Source of the DNA: Paracoccaceae bacterium
GTDB lineage: Bacteria; Pseudomonadota; Alphaproteobacteria; Rhodobacterales; Rhodobacteraceae
DNA: 35,703 nt
NCBI GenBank assembly: GCA_023260835.1
Contig: JALQTR010000045.1
Coordinates: forward strand, 1 to 35,703
Direction: 5' to 3'
Within the stretch, counting starts at the first letter, position 1, and each line of letters starts with the position of its first letter. This document shows positions 1 through 6,885 of this stretch, piece by piece. The translations under genes and the position numbers were made by a program. Under the pieces are notes generated by a model. That model was not told where the DNA came from. It saw only the letters and a program-made list of their open reading frames with translations, and did no database searches.

Positions 1-1
1 A

Positions 2-127
2 ATTGAAGCAATCCGAGGCAAGCCATTGAGTGATAAAGTTGAGAATTTTGTATATTCAGCTGGCGCGGCCATGGTTATCTTCTTGATGATTTTTGCTGTA
101 TTTAATGATGTCTCAAGATTTCTGTAA
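2..127 (+). CDS. rseP: RseP-family site-2 zinc metalloprotease, C-terminal fragment
   Basis: This is the last 41 codons of an open frame that enters from the left edge and stops at TAA 125-127; it is missing from the ORF track because it has no start here. The peptide runs through EAIRGKPLSDKV, a stretch typical of the RseP/MmpA carboxyl end, then a hydrophobic last membrane helix (GAAMVIFLMIFAVFNDV). RseP is an inner-membrane intramembrane protease that releases sigma-E-type factors. The codons (att, gta, tat, agt, cga) and the base composition are clearly more A+T-rich than the rest of the window, so this piece may come from another replicon or organism. The family call comes from a short tail only. 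Confidence 0.65.
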   Translation: MEAIRGKPLSDKVENFVYSAGAAMVIFLMIFAVFNDVSRFL

Positions 128-141
128 TAAATAATGAAAAA

Positions 142-360
142 ATCCCCGGGCAACATCGATACAATTACATCCCCCGCGGCCAGTTTGCTGGCCAGGGCGT
201 CCATGTCAAAGGCGTGGATATCTTGGGTTAAATCACCGACAGCTTCGGCGGCTTTGGCGATTGTGCGGTTCCAAACGGTGACACTGCGGCCCTGTTCGAT
301 CAGGCGGCGCAGGCCGGGGATGGCGGACAATCCGGTGCCGCACCAATGGATTTGGGACAT
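142..360 (-). pseudogene. Truncated saccharopine dehydrogenase/reductase-like protein (N-terminal part only)
   Basis: ATG at 358-360 lies behind a good AAAGGAG site and 18 nt after the stop of the saccharopine dehydrogenase gene. The first 73 residues form a Rossmann-type start (CGTGLSAIPGLRRLIEQG, then TVWNRT) and reach SMLPGD, as in the NADP-binding domain of the saccharopine dehydrogenase/homospermidine synthase superfamily. Full-length members run to roughly 380 residues and continue into a substrate domain. Here the frame instead runs into sequence that reads as rseP on the other strand (FFIIYYRN...), stays open to the window edge, and loses all family resemblance. It is therefore broken at about 130-142. 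Whether the gene is broken in the organism or only in the assembly cannot be told from the sequence. Confidence 0.75.
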
Positions 361-378
361 CTATGCTCTCCTTTATAT

Positions 379-1434
379 TCAAGCGGGGCAATGTTGGCGG
401 AAGGTGGCATAGGCGCGCGCCCAAACGCCATCATCCAGCCCATTTTGGCCGATGGTTTGTAAATGTGTCAGCAGCTGTTCAGCGAAATCCTCTGATGATT
501 CCTTGGGCAGCAATGATGGCAGGTTGTCAATCGCCATGATATCCAATGCAGGCGCATCTGCCACGCGTGTGACCGGGGTTTCCCAGCTGGTGGCTTCGGA
601 ATAAAGCGGGATGGGGTTGTAATCGCTGTCTGGGTCGCAGGCGATATCGCCAATGACGCGCAACGCCCGCGGTGCCGACAGCGCATCTGGCCCAACAAAG
701 ATCGGCGTGCCAGGGCGCGCAAGGATGGCATTAAAGAACAAGTCATGGTCCAGAATTTCGGGGAAGGGGCCACCGCTGGCGGTTTCGGCCATGTCCCATT
801 TGGTGACGTCAATCCCGATCGCTTCGCACAGGTTTGCTGCGCCGCGACCAACGCGGCCCAAGGCGCCAATAACGATGGCGCGTGCCGCATGGTCCGCAGG
901 CAGTGCCGCGCGCAGCGCCGCAAGCATGTCATCTTGATTGTCAAACGCGTGAACCGCAGGGCAAACCCCGCCTTGCAGCTGCGCGCCATAGGCCAGAACA
1001 GACACTGCCGCGCCAGCATACCCGGCCCAATATCCAAAGGCCGCAACACGCGCCCCCTGCTCGGTCACCAGATATTCCAGATCGTAAAGCGCGCCGCCGC
1101 CAGCGCGGAACCGATCCAGCAGACGCGCGCCGGAAAATTGCCCTTTGAACGCATGGCCAAACATGATGTGGCGATGTGGCAGGGGGGTGCCATCATCGGG
1201 CAATTCCTTCAGCCCCAAAATGATGGCATCCGTTGGGGCGTTCGGCCATGAAAACTCGGGCGCAATTTCAGCCCCTGCTGCGGCAAAGTCACCGATGGGC
1301 AGAATGCGTTGGCGGCTGTCTTCGACCGTGACGCGCAGGCCCGCTGCGCGCAGGGCGGCAACGCCCGCGGCGGTTACAGGGCTGCGCCGTTCATGCGCAC
1401 GCGATTCGGCGCGCACCCAAATGTGATTGCTCAT
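379..1434 (-). CDS. Saccharopine dehydrogenase (NAD+, L-lysine-forming) family protein
   Basis: The 351-residue protein matches the Lys1/alanine-dehydrogenase-like fold. An N-terminal domain starts MSNHIWVRAESRAHERRSP, where the ERR segment is the substrate-side arginine region. HIMFGHAFKGQ resembles the conserved HIYFAHAYKNQ of Lys1, and a Rossmann core follows at about 185-215 (IVIGALGRVGRGAANL). Lys1 enzymes interconvert saccharopine with lysine plus 2-oxoglutarate using NAD. The gene starts inside the GST stop (ATGA overlap), and the truncated saccharopine-reductase-like gene follows after 18 nt. That pairing suggests lysine/saccharopine (aminoadipate) metabolism or a related opine-type reaction. 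The AAGGA site lies 8-9 nt before the ATG. Assignment to the family is firm; the precise substrate is inferred. Confidence 0.85.
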   Translation of the reverse strand: MSNHIWVRAESRAHERRSPVTAAGVAALRAAGLRVTVEDSRQRILPIGDFAAAGAEIAPEFSWPNAPTDAIILGLKELPDDGTPLPHRHIMFGHAFKGQFSGARLLDRFRAGGGALYDLEYLVTEQGARVAAFGYWAGYAGAAVSVLAYGAQLQGGVCPAVHAFDNQDDMLAALRAALPADHAARAIVIGALGRVGRGAANLCEAIGIDVTKWDMAETASGGPFPEILDHDLFFNAILARPGTPIFVGPDALSAPRALRVIGDIACDPDSDYNPIPLYSEATSWETPVTRVADAPALDIMAIDNLPSLLPKESSEDFAEQLLTHLQTIGQNGLDDGVWARAYATFRQHCPA

Positions 1435-2051
1435 CTAAAAAATCCTTGCGTCATTGCGGTTTGCACCGATGGGCGGCTTTCCATGGCCGCTATAAAGGCC
1501 TGAATTTTGGGGAAGGCGGACATGTCCACCCCATCCCCGGGCATCCATGTTGTGACGGTATATAAATAAGGATCCGCCATGGATATTTGATCGCCCAAAA
1601 TGAATGGGCCTGTCAGGATATTTTGTTCGATATAGGCGGCGCTTTCGGTCATGGTTTGCGGCACCTTGGCCTGCATATCCTTGATCGAGGCCTCTTCAGT
1701 CACCCAGCGGGTGCCACGCACTTTATGTGCGTGGTTCACATGCGCTGTGGAAGCAAAATAATACATGGCGGCACGCAGCTGCGCCGCGGCAAATGGGTCC
1801 GTGGGGCGCAGATTTGCGGCGGGCGCGATATCCGCGATATAATCCAAAATGGCCCCCGTTTCTGTCAGCAACCCATGATCAGTGACCAACACAGGCACAC
1901 GCCCCTTGGGATTCAGCGCCAAAAACGCATCCCCGCGCTGTTCATTTTGGGCGAAATCCACATTGATTGCGTCGAATTCCAGCCCCGTCTCAAACAGCGC
2001 AACAGCGCTGGCCGATGCGATTGTGCCTTTCGCATAATAGAGTTTCAGCAT
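1431..2051 (-). CDS. Glutathione S-transferase family protein
   Basis: The protein has 206 residues. The N-terminal thioredoxin-like domain (about 1-77) begins MLKLYYAKGTIASASAVALF; the Thr/Ser cluster near residue 10 is where the glutathione-activating residue sits. It contains the cis-proline segment NPKGRVPVL and the glutathione-binding TETGAILDYIAD. An all-helical C-terminal domain follows, with the family signature GDQISMADPYLYTV. The length is normal for bacterial beta-like GSTs. The gene starts 11 nt after the phosphatase stop behind AAAGGAC, and its TGA overlaps the saccharopine dehydrogenase ATG, so the three are probably one transcript. The substrate is unknown. Confidence 0.9.
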   Translation of the reverse strand: MLKLYYAKGTIASASAVALFETGLEFDAINVDFAQNEQRGDAFLALNPKGRVPVLVTDHGLLTETGAILDYIADIAPAANLRPTDPFAAAQLRAAMYYFASTAHVNHAHKVRGTRWVTEEASIKDMQAKVPQTMTESAAYIEQNILTGPFILGDQISMADPYLYTVTTWMPGDGVDMSAFPKIQAFIAAMESRPSVQTAMTQGFFR

Positions 2052-2062
2052 AGCTATGTCCT

Positions 2063-2713
2063 TTAAATGCGGGTGCGCGCATGCGCCCGATCGGGGTGGT
2101 CCAAATGCGGGGTCGCATTGAATGCGGCCAGCATGAACTGGTCATGCACATATTGCAACTGATGGACCGAGCTGTTCTGGACTTGCAGCATAATTTTCGT
2201 TGTGGCCAGAGTGTCCAACCCCAAAACATACCGCAGCGCCGCCCCAATCACCCCGCCCGATGTTACGATCAAAACCCGTGCATATCGGCCCTGCAATTGC
2301 GTTAATGCCGTCTGGATTTTACCCGTAAATTCGGCATGGGTTTCAGGAACGCCGGGCAGATCATCGGCGCGCCACAGATCCAACACCTGTGGCAGATGGC
2401 GGGCAAATTCGCTGGCATCTTTGGGGGCTGGAATATTGTGGTGTTTTTGCGCGGCATCCGACAGGGCAAAATAATCCATTTCATCCCAGGCCGCGTTTTG
2501 CGCAATCGGTGGATATCCCATCCCGACAGCTGTTTGACGTTGTCGCAGTAAGGTGCCGGTTTCAATATGATCGAATCGTTCGGCATTTAGGGTGAAATGA
2601 TCCCCCAACCATTTTGCCTGCTGCTGCCCCAGCTCTGACAGGCGATCATAGCTGGCGGCGTCTTGGGCGTGGGTGTTGGCCTGTCCGTGGCGAACCAATG
2701 TGATTTGTGTCAT
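2063..2713 (-). CDS. Histidine phosphatase family protein (phosphoglycerate-mutase fold), second His replaced
   Basis: The ORF track starts at 2725, but the ATG four codons later at 2713 has GAGGGA at proper spacing and puts the beta strand MTQITLVRHGQ at the very N-terminus, as is usual; the product has 216 residues. The nucleophile motif RHG is intact, and an arginine in TLLRQRQTA fits the phosphate pocket. The second conserved histidine, usually in an SHGG motif, is replaced: the segment reads VTSGGVIGAALRYVLG. Such TSGG variants are known as a subgroup of the superfamily, so the protein may still be active with altered chemistry, or it may not. It is the first gene of the group running toward the GST and saccharopine genes. 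Confidence 0.82.
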   Translation of the reverse strand: MTQITLVRHGQANTHAQDAASYDRLSELGQQQAKWLGDHFTLNAERFDHIETGTLLRQRQTAVGMGYPPIAQNAAWDEMDYFALSDAAQKHHNIPAPKDASEFARHLPQVLDLWRADDLPGVPETHAEFTGKIQTALTQLQGRYARVLIVTSGGVIGAALRYVLGLDTLATTKIMLQVQNSSVHQLQYVHDQFMLAAFNATPHLDHPDRAHARTRI

Positions 2714-2781
2714 CTGGTCCCTCATGCTGTCGTTATATGATTGGCATAGGCGCGAATGGCGGCAATGAAAAGGGCATGGGA

Positions 2782-2815
2782 CAAAAGAAAAGCCGCGCCC
2801 GGGGCGGGGCGCGGC
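2782..2815 (-). terminator. Rho-independent terminator after phaB
   Basis: A perfect 9-bp GC stem GCCGCGCCC/GGGCGCGGC (2792-2815) has a 6-nt loop. Read on the minus strand it is followed by TTTTCTTTTG. It lies 25 nt past the phaB stop and before the phosphatase gene. Confidence 0.85.
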
Positions 2816-2839
2816 CTATGTGATGAGTGCAGGGCCTTA

Positions 2840-3562
2840 TCAGACGAAGAACTGCCCCCCATTTGCAGAAATGGTCGACCCGTTGATGAAACCAGCGTCC
2901 TCCTCGGCCAAGAAGGCAACACAGCGCGCGATTTCTTCCGGTTCGCCCAAACGTCCAGTTGGAATTTGCGCAATGATCGAATCGCGCACTTTTTCCGGCA
3001 CCGCCATCACCATTTCTGTGGCAATGTAGCCGGGGCAGATCGCATTGGCGGTGATGCCGGCTCGCGCGCCCTCTTGCGCCAAAGATTTCACAATGCCCAA
3101 ATCGCCCGCGTTGGTCGCGGCATAGTGAACTTGCGCAAACTGGCCCTTTTGTCCGTTGATGGATGAGATCACGATGATCCGGCCAAATTTGCGCTCCCGC
3201 ATGCCGGGCCAAATGGGGTGAACCGTGTTGAAAACACCGGTCAGGTTGGTGTCAATCACCTGATGCCATTGTTCAGGGGTCATTTTGTGGAAGGGCGCGT
3301 CACGGGTGATGCCCGCATTTGCGACAACTGTATCGATTGGGCCAAGCGCGGCTTCGACTTCGGCAATGCCTGCCTGTGACGATTCATAATCGGCCACATT
3401 CCATTTAAAGGTTGCAATGCCGGTTTCCGCAGTAAAAGCCGCGGCGGCTTCGTCATTGCCGGCGTAATTTGCTGCCACTTTGTAACCTTTTGCGTGCAAT
3501 GCTTTGGAAATGGCTGCGCCAATGCCGCGGGTTCCGCCGGTTACCAATGCCACTCGTGTCAT
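2840..3562 (-). CDS. phaB: Acetoacetyl-CoA reductase PhaB (PhbB), catalytic lysine replaced by asparagine
   Basis: This 240-residue short-chain dehydrogenase closely follows PhaB, which reduces acetoacetyl-CoA to (R)-3-hydroxybutyryl-CoA with NADPH for PHB synthesis. Visible motifs are GGTRGIG (cofactor loop), NAGITRD, SSINGQKGQF with Ser134, Tyr147 in VHYAATN, and a PhaB-like C-terminus PEEIARCVAFL...GSTISANGGQFFV. The YxxxK motif should place lysine at 151 (YAATK in related PhaB proteins), but codon 3110-3112 is AAC, giving Asn. That lysine positions the ribose and lowers the tyrosine pKa, so activity is doubtful unless this is a base error. GGGAG precedes the ATG. The gene lies downstream of phaA but beyond a terminator, with its own upstream palindrome. 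Confidence 0.93.
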   Translation of the reverse strand: MTRVALVTGGTRGIGAAISKALHAKGYKVAANYAGNDEAAAAFTAETGIATFKWNVADYESSQAGIAEVEAALGPIDTVVANAGITRDAPFHKMTPEQWHQVIDTNLTGVFNTVHPIWPGMRERKFGRIIVISSINGQKGQFAQVHYAATNAGDLGIVKSLAQEGARAGITANAICPGYIATEMVMAVPEKVRDSIIAQIPTGRLGEPEEIARCVAFLAEEDAGFINGSTISANGGQFFV

Positions 3563-3639
3563 ATCAAACTCCCTGTTTTTGTGTTTGAAATATTGCTACA
3601 TCCAGAAAACAAAATACGCAACAATATTTCGCGGCCAAA

Positions 3640-3656
3640 TTGCCGCGCTGCGGCAA
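3640..3656. promoter_or_regulatory. Palindrome TTGCCGCGCTGCGGCAA upstream of phaB (candidate PhaR operator)
   Basis: This inverted repeat (arms TTGCCGC/GCGGCAA, 3-nt centre) sits 77 nt before the phaB ATG. It is the same as the one before phaA except for one central base. PhaR-type repressors of PHB genes in this order are reported to bind TGC...GCA palindromes. The assignment to PhaR is inference, and no phaR gene is in the window. Confidence 0.6.
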
Positions 3657-3672
3657 AAAATGAACTGGCTCA

Positions 3673-3698
3673 TAAAAAAGGCGCCTGAAGGCGCCTTT
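3673..3698 (-). terminator. Rho-independent terminator after phaA
   Basis: A 9-bp stem AAAGGCGCC/GGCGCCTTT (3677-3698) with loop TGAA is followed on the minus strand by a T-run ending in TTTTTTATG. It begins 4 nt past the phaA stop and would separate phaA from phaB transcription. Confidence 0.85.
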
Positions 3699-3702
3699 GG
3701 TT

Positions 3703-4878
3703 TTATGGCCGCTCAAGGCACATGGCGACGCCCATGCCCCCGCCGATACAAAGCGTGGCCAGGCCACGTTTCGCGCCGCGCCGCTTCATTTCAAACAGCA
3801 GCGTGTTCAGGATGCGCGCGCCGGATGCGCCGATCGGGTGGCCGATGGCAATCGCCCCGCCGTTGACGTTGACGATGGCTGGATCCCAACCCATGTCTTT
3901 GTTTACAGCGCAGGCTTGCGCGGCGAAGGCCTCATTCGCCTCAACCAGATCCAAATCTTCGGGCTTCCAGCCGGCTTTTTCCAGCGCTTTGCGGCTGGCA
4001 TAGATTGGGCCAACACCCATGATTTTGGGATCAAGGCCGGCCGTGGCATAGGATACGATGCGCGCCAGCGGTTCGATGCCGCGGCGCTCGGCCTCATCTG
4101 CGGTCATAAGCAAGGCACCGGCCGCCCCATCGTTCAGGCCAGACGCATTCCCCGCAGTCACGCTGCCGTCTTTGGTGAACGCCGGGCGCAGTTTTTGCAG
4201 TGATGCCAGATCCGCGCCATGGCGGATGTATTCATCATTATCAATGATCAATTCGCCCTTGCGGGTTTTGACAGTGAAGGGGGTGATTTCATCGGCGAAT
4301 TTACCAGCCTTCTGCGCGGCCTCTGCCTTATTTTGGCTGGCCAGCGCAAATTCATCCTGGGCGTCGCGGCTGATTTGCCATTGTTCCGCCACGTTTTCTG
4401 CCGTCTGCCCCATGTGATAGCCGTTAAAGGCATCCCACAGGCCATCGCGGATCATCGAATCGATGTATTTCACATCGCCCATTTTGGTGCCTGCGCGCAA
4501 ATGGGCCACATGTGCGGATAATGACATATTTTCCTGACCACCTGCGCAGACAATGTTGGCATCGCCCAGCTGGATGTGCTGTGCAGCCAGCGCCACCGCC
4601 CGCAGACCAGACCCACAGACCTGATTAATGCCCCACGCGGCGCTTTCAATCGGCAGACCGGCATTGATATGCGCCTGGCGTGCTGGGTTTTGACCCTGAC
4701 CTGCGGTCAGGACTTGCCCCAAAATCGTTTCGGACACATCGCTTTTGTCAATCCCTGCGCGCACCACAAGCGCCTCCAGCATGCAGGCGCCCAAATCATG
4801 TGCGGGCGTGTTGGCAAAAGAGCCCATAAAGCTGCCCACGGCTGTGCGAGCGGCTGATGCGATTACTACGTTGGTCAT
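3703..4878 (-). CDS. phaA: Acetyl-CoA acetyltransferase (beta-ketothiolase) PhaA
   Basis: This 391-residue biosynthetic thiolase condenses two acetyl-CoA to acetoacetyl-CoA, the first step of PHB synthesis. The N-terminal [13 protein letters not shown] start is typical. The nucleophilic cysteine lies in [10 protein letters not shown], the active-site histidine in [12 protein letters not shown], and the second cysteine in [11 protein letters not shown], so the complete Cys-His-Cys set is present. Length is normal. A strong GGAGGGAACC site precedes the ATG. The gene lies between an EAL gene and phaB, all on the minus strand. A promoter with a TTGCCG -35 box lying inside a palindrome (4950-4978) is visible 72-100 nt upstream, and a terminator follows. 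Degradative homologues exist, but the phaB neighbour favours PHB synthesis. Confidence 0.96.
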   Translation of the reverse strand: MTNVVIASAARTAVGSFMGSFANTPAHDLGACMLEALVVRAGIDKSDVSETILGQVLTAGQGQNPARQAHINAGLPIESAAWGINQVCGSGLRAVALAAQHIQLGDANIVCAGGQENMSLSAHVAHLRAGTKMGDVKYIDSMIRDGLWDAFNGYHMGQTAENVAEQWQISRDAQDEFALASQNKAEAAQKAGKFADEITPFTVKTRKGELIIDNDEYIRHGADLASLQKLRPAFTKDGSVTAGNASGLNDGAAGALLMTADEAERRGIEPLARIVSYATAGLDPKIMGVGPIYASRKALEKAGWKPEDLDLVEANEAFAAQACAVNKDMGWDPAIVNVNGGAIAIGHPIGASGARILNTLLFEMKRRGAKRGLATLCIGGGMGVAMCLERP

Positions 4879-4949
4879 TGGTTCCCTCCACCTTGGTCAG
4901 ACCTGTGAATGGGGATTTTGTCGCAGCCCCGCAGCCTGACTTCGTTGGC

Positions 4950-4978
4950 ATCATAACGCCTTTGCCGCGTTGCGGCAA
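4950..4978 (-). promoter_or_regulatory. phaA promoter with overlapping palindromic operator
   Basis: On the minus strand, TTGCCG (4973-4978) and TATGAT (4950-4955) are separated by 17 nt, a good sigma-70-like fit. The palindrome TTGCCGCGTTGCGGCAA (4962-4978) covers the -35 box and matches the one before phaB, so a repressor bound there would block the polymerase. PhaR is the expected binder, by inference. Confidence 0.6.
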
Positions 4979-5002
4979 TAAACAAGCTGCTTGGATGGGA
5001 TG

Positions 5003-5848
5003 TTAGGCGGAAAAAGCCCGCTGCGCTTCGGTGTTATCATCAGCCGCTTGCCATGGTGGGGTCAGGCTGGGTGCACCAAAGTAATACCCTTGCAGGCAGT
5101 CCAAACCATTGGCCGCCAGCCATTGTGCGTCTTCGCGGTTTTCCACAAATTCCGCGACTGTGAAAATCTCAAACTGTTTGGCGATGGACACCAGCGCCCG
5201 GGTCAACACCTGATTATCGGGGTCCCGCGCAACATTGCGAATAAACTGCCCATCAATTTTCAGGATATCGAATTGAAAATCCTTTAGATAGCGAAAGGAC
5301 GTATTGCCCGCGCCAAAATCATCCAGTGCGAAACCAACGCCGAATTTTTGAACTTCGCGCATAAAACTGATGGCCAATTCGGGCACCAACATGGCCGAGG
5401 CTTCGGTGATTTCCAGAATTAACCGTTCGCCAATGCGAGGATGCTGCGCCATTGCCTGTTGAAAACAGGCCATCCAAGGCCCGTAACCAATGGATCTGGC
5501 GGACATATTAATGGCCAGTCGTATGTGCGGTTGTTGGGACAGTGTATCAAGGCCCAGTTGCAATGCGGCGACATCCAGATCGCGGCCTAAATCGATGGTT
5601 TCAACAAAGGGCATAAATTCGCGCGCTGGAATCACACAGCCCGCAGGATCTAACACTCGCAGCAGGCCTTCATAAAAAGCAATGCCATGGCCATTGCCGG
5701 CTTGTACGATGGGTTGAAAGGCCAATTGCACATCCCCACCCGCAACAGCATCGCGTACGATTTGCATGATTTCGGCGTGGCTGCGGTTTTGCACGTAATC
5801 CATGACAGTCCGTGCTTGCCCAATGTTGGCGGGGTATTCCTGCTGCAT
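5003..5848 (-). CDS. Stand-alone EAL-domain protein (putative cyclic-di-GMP phosphodiesterase)
   Basis: The 281-residue protein consists almost entirely of one EAL domain, with about 30 N-terminal residues before it and no GGDEF, PAS or membrane segment. The signature reads EGL (Glu60) instead of EAL, a common tolerated variant. The other metal and substrate residues are all present: INMSA (Asn), LEITE (Glu), ALDDFGAG (Asp-Asp), LKIDGQF (Lys), AEFVE (Glu) and LQGYYFG (Gln). On paper it should hydrolyse c-di-GMP to pGpG in the cytoplasm. It is upstream of phaA on the same strand with 124 nt between, and the palindromic promoter in that gap suggests separate control. The start has GGAAG upstream. 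Confidence 0.9.
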   Translation of the reverse strand: MQQEYPANIGQARTVMDYVQNRSHAEIMQIVRDAVAGGDVQLAFQPIVQAGNGHGIAFYEGLLRVLDPAGCVIPAREFMPFVETIDLGRDLDVAALQLGLDTLSQQPHIRLAINMSARSIGYGPWMACFQQAMAQHPRIGERLILEITEASAMLVPELAISFMREVQKFGVGFALDDFGAGNTSFRYLKDFQFDILKIDGQFIRNVARDPDNQVLTRALVSIAKQFEIFTVAEFVENREDAQWLAANGLDCLQGYYFGAPSLTPPWQAADDNTEAQRAFSA

Positions 5849-5986
5849 TTTAAACTTCCAATCCCAGTATCGAACCCGATGTCGAATCGCGGCTTATGGA
5901 TCAAGATTGGTCTTAATAGTTTTATAAACAGTTAATTTTTCCGTTTTGTTCTCCTGCCTTTGGCTGTTTTTGAAGTGATTTGTGCG

Positions 5987-6014
5987 TTGACTCCCTGTCA
6001 TGTGCAGGTTAGGT
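5987..6014 (+). promoter_or_regulatory. Candidate rpsD promoter
   Basis: TTGACT (5987-5992) followed 16 nt later by TTAGGT (6009-6014) is the best sigma-70-like pair before rpsD. The -10 match is weak. It would give a leader of roughly 105-110 nt. Confidence 0.4.
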
Positions 6015-6017
6015 GGC

Positions 6018-6128
6018 GCGTCATTGGTGTTGGTGGCCCCCGCAAGGGGATCCCTGTCGTGTGCCAAAGCCGCAAGGCGAAGGTGCAAAAGGACAACGCC
6101 CTTCAAAACCTATAGAAGGAGATCAGCC
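6018..6128 (+). promoter_or_regulatory. rpsD 5' leader with two GCAA-capped hairpins
   Basis: The predicted transcribed leader contains CCCC-GCAA-GGGG (6038-6049) and GCC-GCAA-GGC (6069-6078), both closed by GNRA-type tetraloops, and then AGAAGGAG before the GTG start. Ribosomal proteins S4 of other bacteria bind structured leaders to control their own translation. No such element is known to me for this group, so this is a candidate only. Confidence 0.35.
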
Positions 6129-6749
6129 GTGACCAAACGCACGTCTGCCAAGTACAAAATCGACCGCCGTATGGGCGAAAACATCTGGGGCCGTCCAAAG
6201 TCCCCCGTCAACCGTCGCGAATATGGCCCCGGCCAGCACGGTCAGCGCCGCAAAGCAAAACTGTCTGACTTTGGTCTGCAGCTGCGCGCCAAGCAAAAGC
6301 TGAAGGGCTATTACGGCGATATGACGGAAAAGCAATTCCGCCGCATCTTCCGCGAAGCAGAGCGTCTGCGTGGTGACACCGGTGAAAACCTGATCGGCCT
6401 GCTGGAGCGCCGTTTGGACGCGGTTGTTTATCGCGCCAAATTCGTGGCCACCATCTTTGCGGCCCGTCAGTTTGTGAACCACGGCCACGTTCTGGTGAAC
6501 GGCAAGCGCGTGAACATTCCATCCTATCGCGTCAAAGAAGGCGATGTGATCGAAGTGCGTGAAAAATCCCGCCAGATGGTTGTTCTGCTGGAGGCTGTTC
6601 AGTTGGCAGAACGCGAAGTGCCTGATTACATCGAGGCCGATCACAACAAAATGACCGCAACTTTCGTGCGCACCCCCGGTTTGTCGGATGTGCCATACGC
6701 TGCGGTTATGGAACCAAATCTGGTTATCGAATATTACGCACAGAACTAA
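6129..6749 (+). CDS. rpsD: 30S ribosomal protein S4
   Basis: The true start is GTG 6129, eight nt after AAGGAG, giving [20 protein letters not shown] as in Rhodobacterales S4. The track's ATG at 6000 lies between the putative -35 and -10 boxes and adds 43 non-homologous residues. The 206-residue product has the N-terminal S4 domain ([26 protein letters not shown]) and the S4 RNA-binding fold around 95-155 ([33 protein letters not shown]). S4 nucleates 30S assembly on the 16S rRNA 5' domain. The gene stands alone between a leader region and a strong terminator, as in other Rhodobacterales where it is separate from the ribosomal operons. Confidence 0.98.
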   Translation: MTKRTSAKYKIDRRMGENIWGRPKSPVNRREYGPGQHGQRRKAKLSDFGLQLRAKQKLKGYYGDMTEKQFRRIFREAERLRGDTGENLIGLLERRLDAVVYRAKFVATIFAARQFVNHGHVLVNGKRVNIPSYRVKEGDVIEVREKSRQMVVLLEAVQLAEREVPDYIEADHNKMTATFVRTPGLSDVPYAAVMEPNLVIEYYAQN

Positions 6750-6771
6750 TCGCTGCGCGAAGCCGAATTTC

Positions 6772-6806
6772 AAAGGGCCGTCCCCGTGGGGCGGCCCTTT
6801 TCTTTG
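6772..6806 (+). terminator. Rho-independent terminator after rpsD
   Basis: A long stem AAAGGGCCG-t-CCCC/GGGG-CGGCCCTTT (6772-6800) with a GT loop and one bulge runs into TTTTCTTTG. It is strong and clearly placed 23 nt after the stop. Confidence 0.9.
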
Positions 6807-6885
6807 ATGCGGCAAGATCACCTCTGGATTTGGGGCAGTGGCCGCTGTAAGACGGGCGCAAAGCCATTCGAAAAAGGGGGCGTTT

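Noticed and set aside
745-1251. 168-codon plus-strand ORF opposite the saccharopine dehydrogenase gene
   Set aside because: Shadow frame; the minus-strand gene has family motifs and a ribosome site.
6000-6128. N-terminal extension of rpsD in the ORF track
   Set aside because: The ATG at 6000 falls between the candidate promoter boxes, the extra residues do not match S4, and a GTG with AAGGAG starts exactly at the family N-terminus.
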